Shown one piece after another: positions 62,773 through 64,000 of a stretch of DNA of 64,000 nucleotides (its first letter is position 1; every line of letters starts with the position of its first letter). The notes beneath the pieces were generated by a model. The model ran no database searches and was not told the DNA's origin. It saw only the letters and a program-made list of their open reading frames with translations. Location: contig NZ_JAMQKA010000027.1 of assembly GCF_031569985.1 (NCBI RefSeq), positions 11,507 to 75,506 of the forward strand, in the 5' to 3' direction. The DNA is from JAMQKA01 sp031569985. GTDB lineage: Bacteria > Bacteroidota > Rhodothermia > Balneolales > Balneolaceae. The position numbers were made by a program, and so were the translations under genes.

Positions 62773-63858
62773 ATGATATACAAATCAATTATAAAGCCTC
62801 TGATGTTTGACCTGGAGGCAGAAAAAGCGCATGAAACGGCCATGAACCTGGGGAAAATCGCTTCCCGGAATACCCTTCTTAGGCTGGCAGGTAAAAGCTT
62901 ATACAATTTTTCCTCTTCCCGACTCAGCCAGACTTTTTGGGGGCTCGACTTCAGAAATCCGATCGGGCTGGCCGCAGGATTCGATAAGAATGGTGAAATT
63001 ACTGAAATCATTGAAGCGATAGGATTTGGTTTCACTGAAGTTGGTAGCATTACGGCCAATCCCTCTACCGGCAACCCGCGCCCGCGAGCATTCCGCCTGG
63101 AAAGTGACCAGTCGCTGATCAACCGCATGGGCCTGAACAACGATGGCGCCCAAACGATTGTTCGGAGACTTGAAAAGAAGCAGTTGGGAATCCCGCTCGG
63201 AGTCAATATAGCAAAAACTCATGATCCGGAAATTGTGGGTGATAAGGCCATTCAGGACTACCTGTTCAGTTTTCGGGAGGCGCACAAAGTGGCGGACTAT
63301 ATCACGGTCAACATTTCCTGCCCAAATACGACGGAAGGCAAAACGTTTGAGGATCCCGGCGCACTGGATGAACTCCTGGCGGCACTAAATATTAAAGAGG
63401 ATGCCAGCGCAATCCCAACCCTCGTTAAGTTTTCTGTGGATCTGGATCGTAGCCAGCTGGAGGCCCTGCTCGATATTTGTGAACAGCACCGCGTAAATGG
63501 ATATGTGGCGACTAATACCTCGAACAGCCGTGAAGGGTTGCATACCGATGCCAATCGCCTGAAGGAAGTAGGACGCGGAGGGCTTAGCGGTCACGCCATT
63601 TGTGCCCGCAGCACCCAAATCATCCGATGGATAAGCGAAATCACCAATGGCCAAAAACCGATCATTGGGGTTGGTGGTATCAATTCATTTGAAACTGCTC
63701 TGGAAAAAATTCGGGCAGGAGCGGATCTGCTTCAAATTTATACAGGACTGGTATATGAAGGTCCTGGCCTGATCAAGCGGATTAATAAAAAGCTGGACCG
63801 ACATCTCAAAGAGCACCATATGGACTCCATTCATCAGCTGGAAAAAATGGATAAATAA
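62773..63858 (+). CDS. pyrD: Dihydroorotate dehydrogenase (quinone), class 2
   Basis: About 361 residues from ATG 62773 (MIYKSIIKPLMF); an upstream TTG at 62752 is less likely. The N-terminal helix that docks to the membrane is present, which marks class 2. Conserved stretches are NPIGLAAGFDKNGE (near 63-76), NRMGLNNDGA (near 119), VNISCPNTTEG (near 180-190) and IGVGGI (near 299). It oxidises dihydroorotate to orotate and passes electrons to the quinone pool, a step in pyrimidine synthesis. A group II intron end lies 21 bp after its stop. Confidence 0.95.
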   Translation: MIYKSIIKPLMFDLEAEKAHETAMNLGKIASRNTLLRLAGKSLYNFSSSRLSQTFWGLDFRNPIGLAAGFDKNGEITEIIEAIGFGFTEVGSITANPSTGNPRPRAFRLESDQSLINRMGLNNDGAQTIVRRLEKKQLGIPLGVNIAKTHDPEIVGDKAIQDYLFSFREAHKVADYITVNISCPNTTEGKTFEDPGALDELLAALNIKEDASAIPTLVKFSVDLDRSQLEALLDICEQHRVNGYVATNTSNSREGLHTDANRLKEVGRGGLSGHAICARSTQIIRWISEITNGQKPIIGVGGINSFETALEKIRAGADLLQIYTGLVYEGPGLIKRINKKLDRHLKEHHMDSIHQLEKMDK

Positions 63859-63879
63859 GCGATGCGTACTGCGTAATTA

Positions 63880-64000
63880 GTCGAGTAGCCAAGGGGAATT
63901 TCACCCCAAGGCCCTCACAGAACCGTACGTGACAGTCTCCCGTCATACGGCTCTTGTTGTTCTATCGCTATAGCGATTGGGCTCATAATCATCAATCTTC
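63880..64000 (-). mobile_element. Group II intron, 3' end (domains V and VI), body beyond the window
   Basis: Read on the minus strand, 63915-63949 approximately folds as domain V: AGAGCCGTATGACGG, tetraloop GAGA, then CTGTCACGTACGGTTCT. It is followed by a domain VI hairpin (GCC...GGGG...CCCC...GGC) and the 3' end CTACTCGAC. The A seven bases before the end is the likely branch point. The intron ends at 63880 and would have its reverse-transcriptase gene to the right of the window. It is inserted just past pyrD on the opposite strand. Confidence 0.85.

Overview
The window looks like chromosomal DNA from a Bacteroidota/Rhodothermota-type bacterium, most likely the Balneolales branch (Fodinibius/Balneola-like); this assignment is an inference. 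The pointers are TonB-dependent receptors with carboxypeptidase-regulatory N-termini, a DUF4249 lipoprotein after one receptor, a Bacteroidetes-style ECF sigma factor, PVC-type cytochrome proteins, a LysC-LysA fusion, many SPII lipoproteins, weak Shine-Dalgarno sites and many dispersed inverted repeats between genes.

Positions 1-38.6 kb form a carbohydrate-utilisation region. The left edge (1-4998, minus strand) is a likely sugar operon: TIM-barrel isomerase/epimerase, Gfo/Idh/MocA dehydrogenase, DUF4432 protein, phosphomannose-isomerase-like cupin, and the first codons of a sugar ABC transporter ATPase. Next come an orphan ECF sigma factor and a divergent SorC-family regulator; a perfect 18-bp palindrome between them resembles the operator of that family. 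Positions 7.5-16.3 kb hold a GH78 rhamnosidase, a PVC-type cytochrome c/HEAT lipoprotein, a ThuA protein and an unassigned six-hairpin glycosidase. Positions 18-31 kb hold an almost complete oxidative (non-phosphorylating) L-fucose route: GH29 fucosidase, FucP, a RhaM-type mutarotase, an SDR L-fucose dehydrogenase, a fuconolactonase and L-fuconate dehydratase with all five catalytic residues. An AraC regulator, a GH92 protein and an Nramp-fold transporter lacking both Nramp metal motifs lie in the same region. Positions 31.8-38.4 kb add a rhamnogalacturonan lyase (PL11), an esterase, a true RhaM and a GH31 enzyme, which points to pectin side chains.

Positions 38.6-64 kb are mostly housekeeping: a TatT-like TPR protein, a siderophore-type TonB receptor split by a frameshift, tmRNA (with terminator and a long proteolysis tag), bactofilin, the LysC-LysA fusion, TonB receptor + DUF4249, DUF4159, rpiB-glyA, divergent tatA (55 codons) and tatC, FKBP, alr, a phytoene-desaturase-like oxidoreductase, sppA, an MBL hydrolase, rho, folC and pyrD. 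The right edge holds domains V and VI of a group II intron whose body lies beyond the window.

There is no tRNA or rRNA gene and no CRISPR array. Four Rho-independent terminators are convincing, all on the minus strand (ECF sigma, broken receptor, tmRNA, rho).
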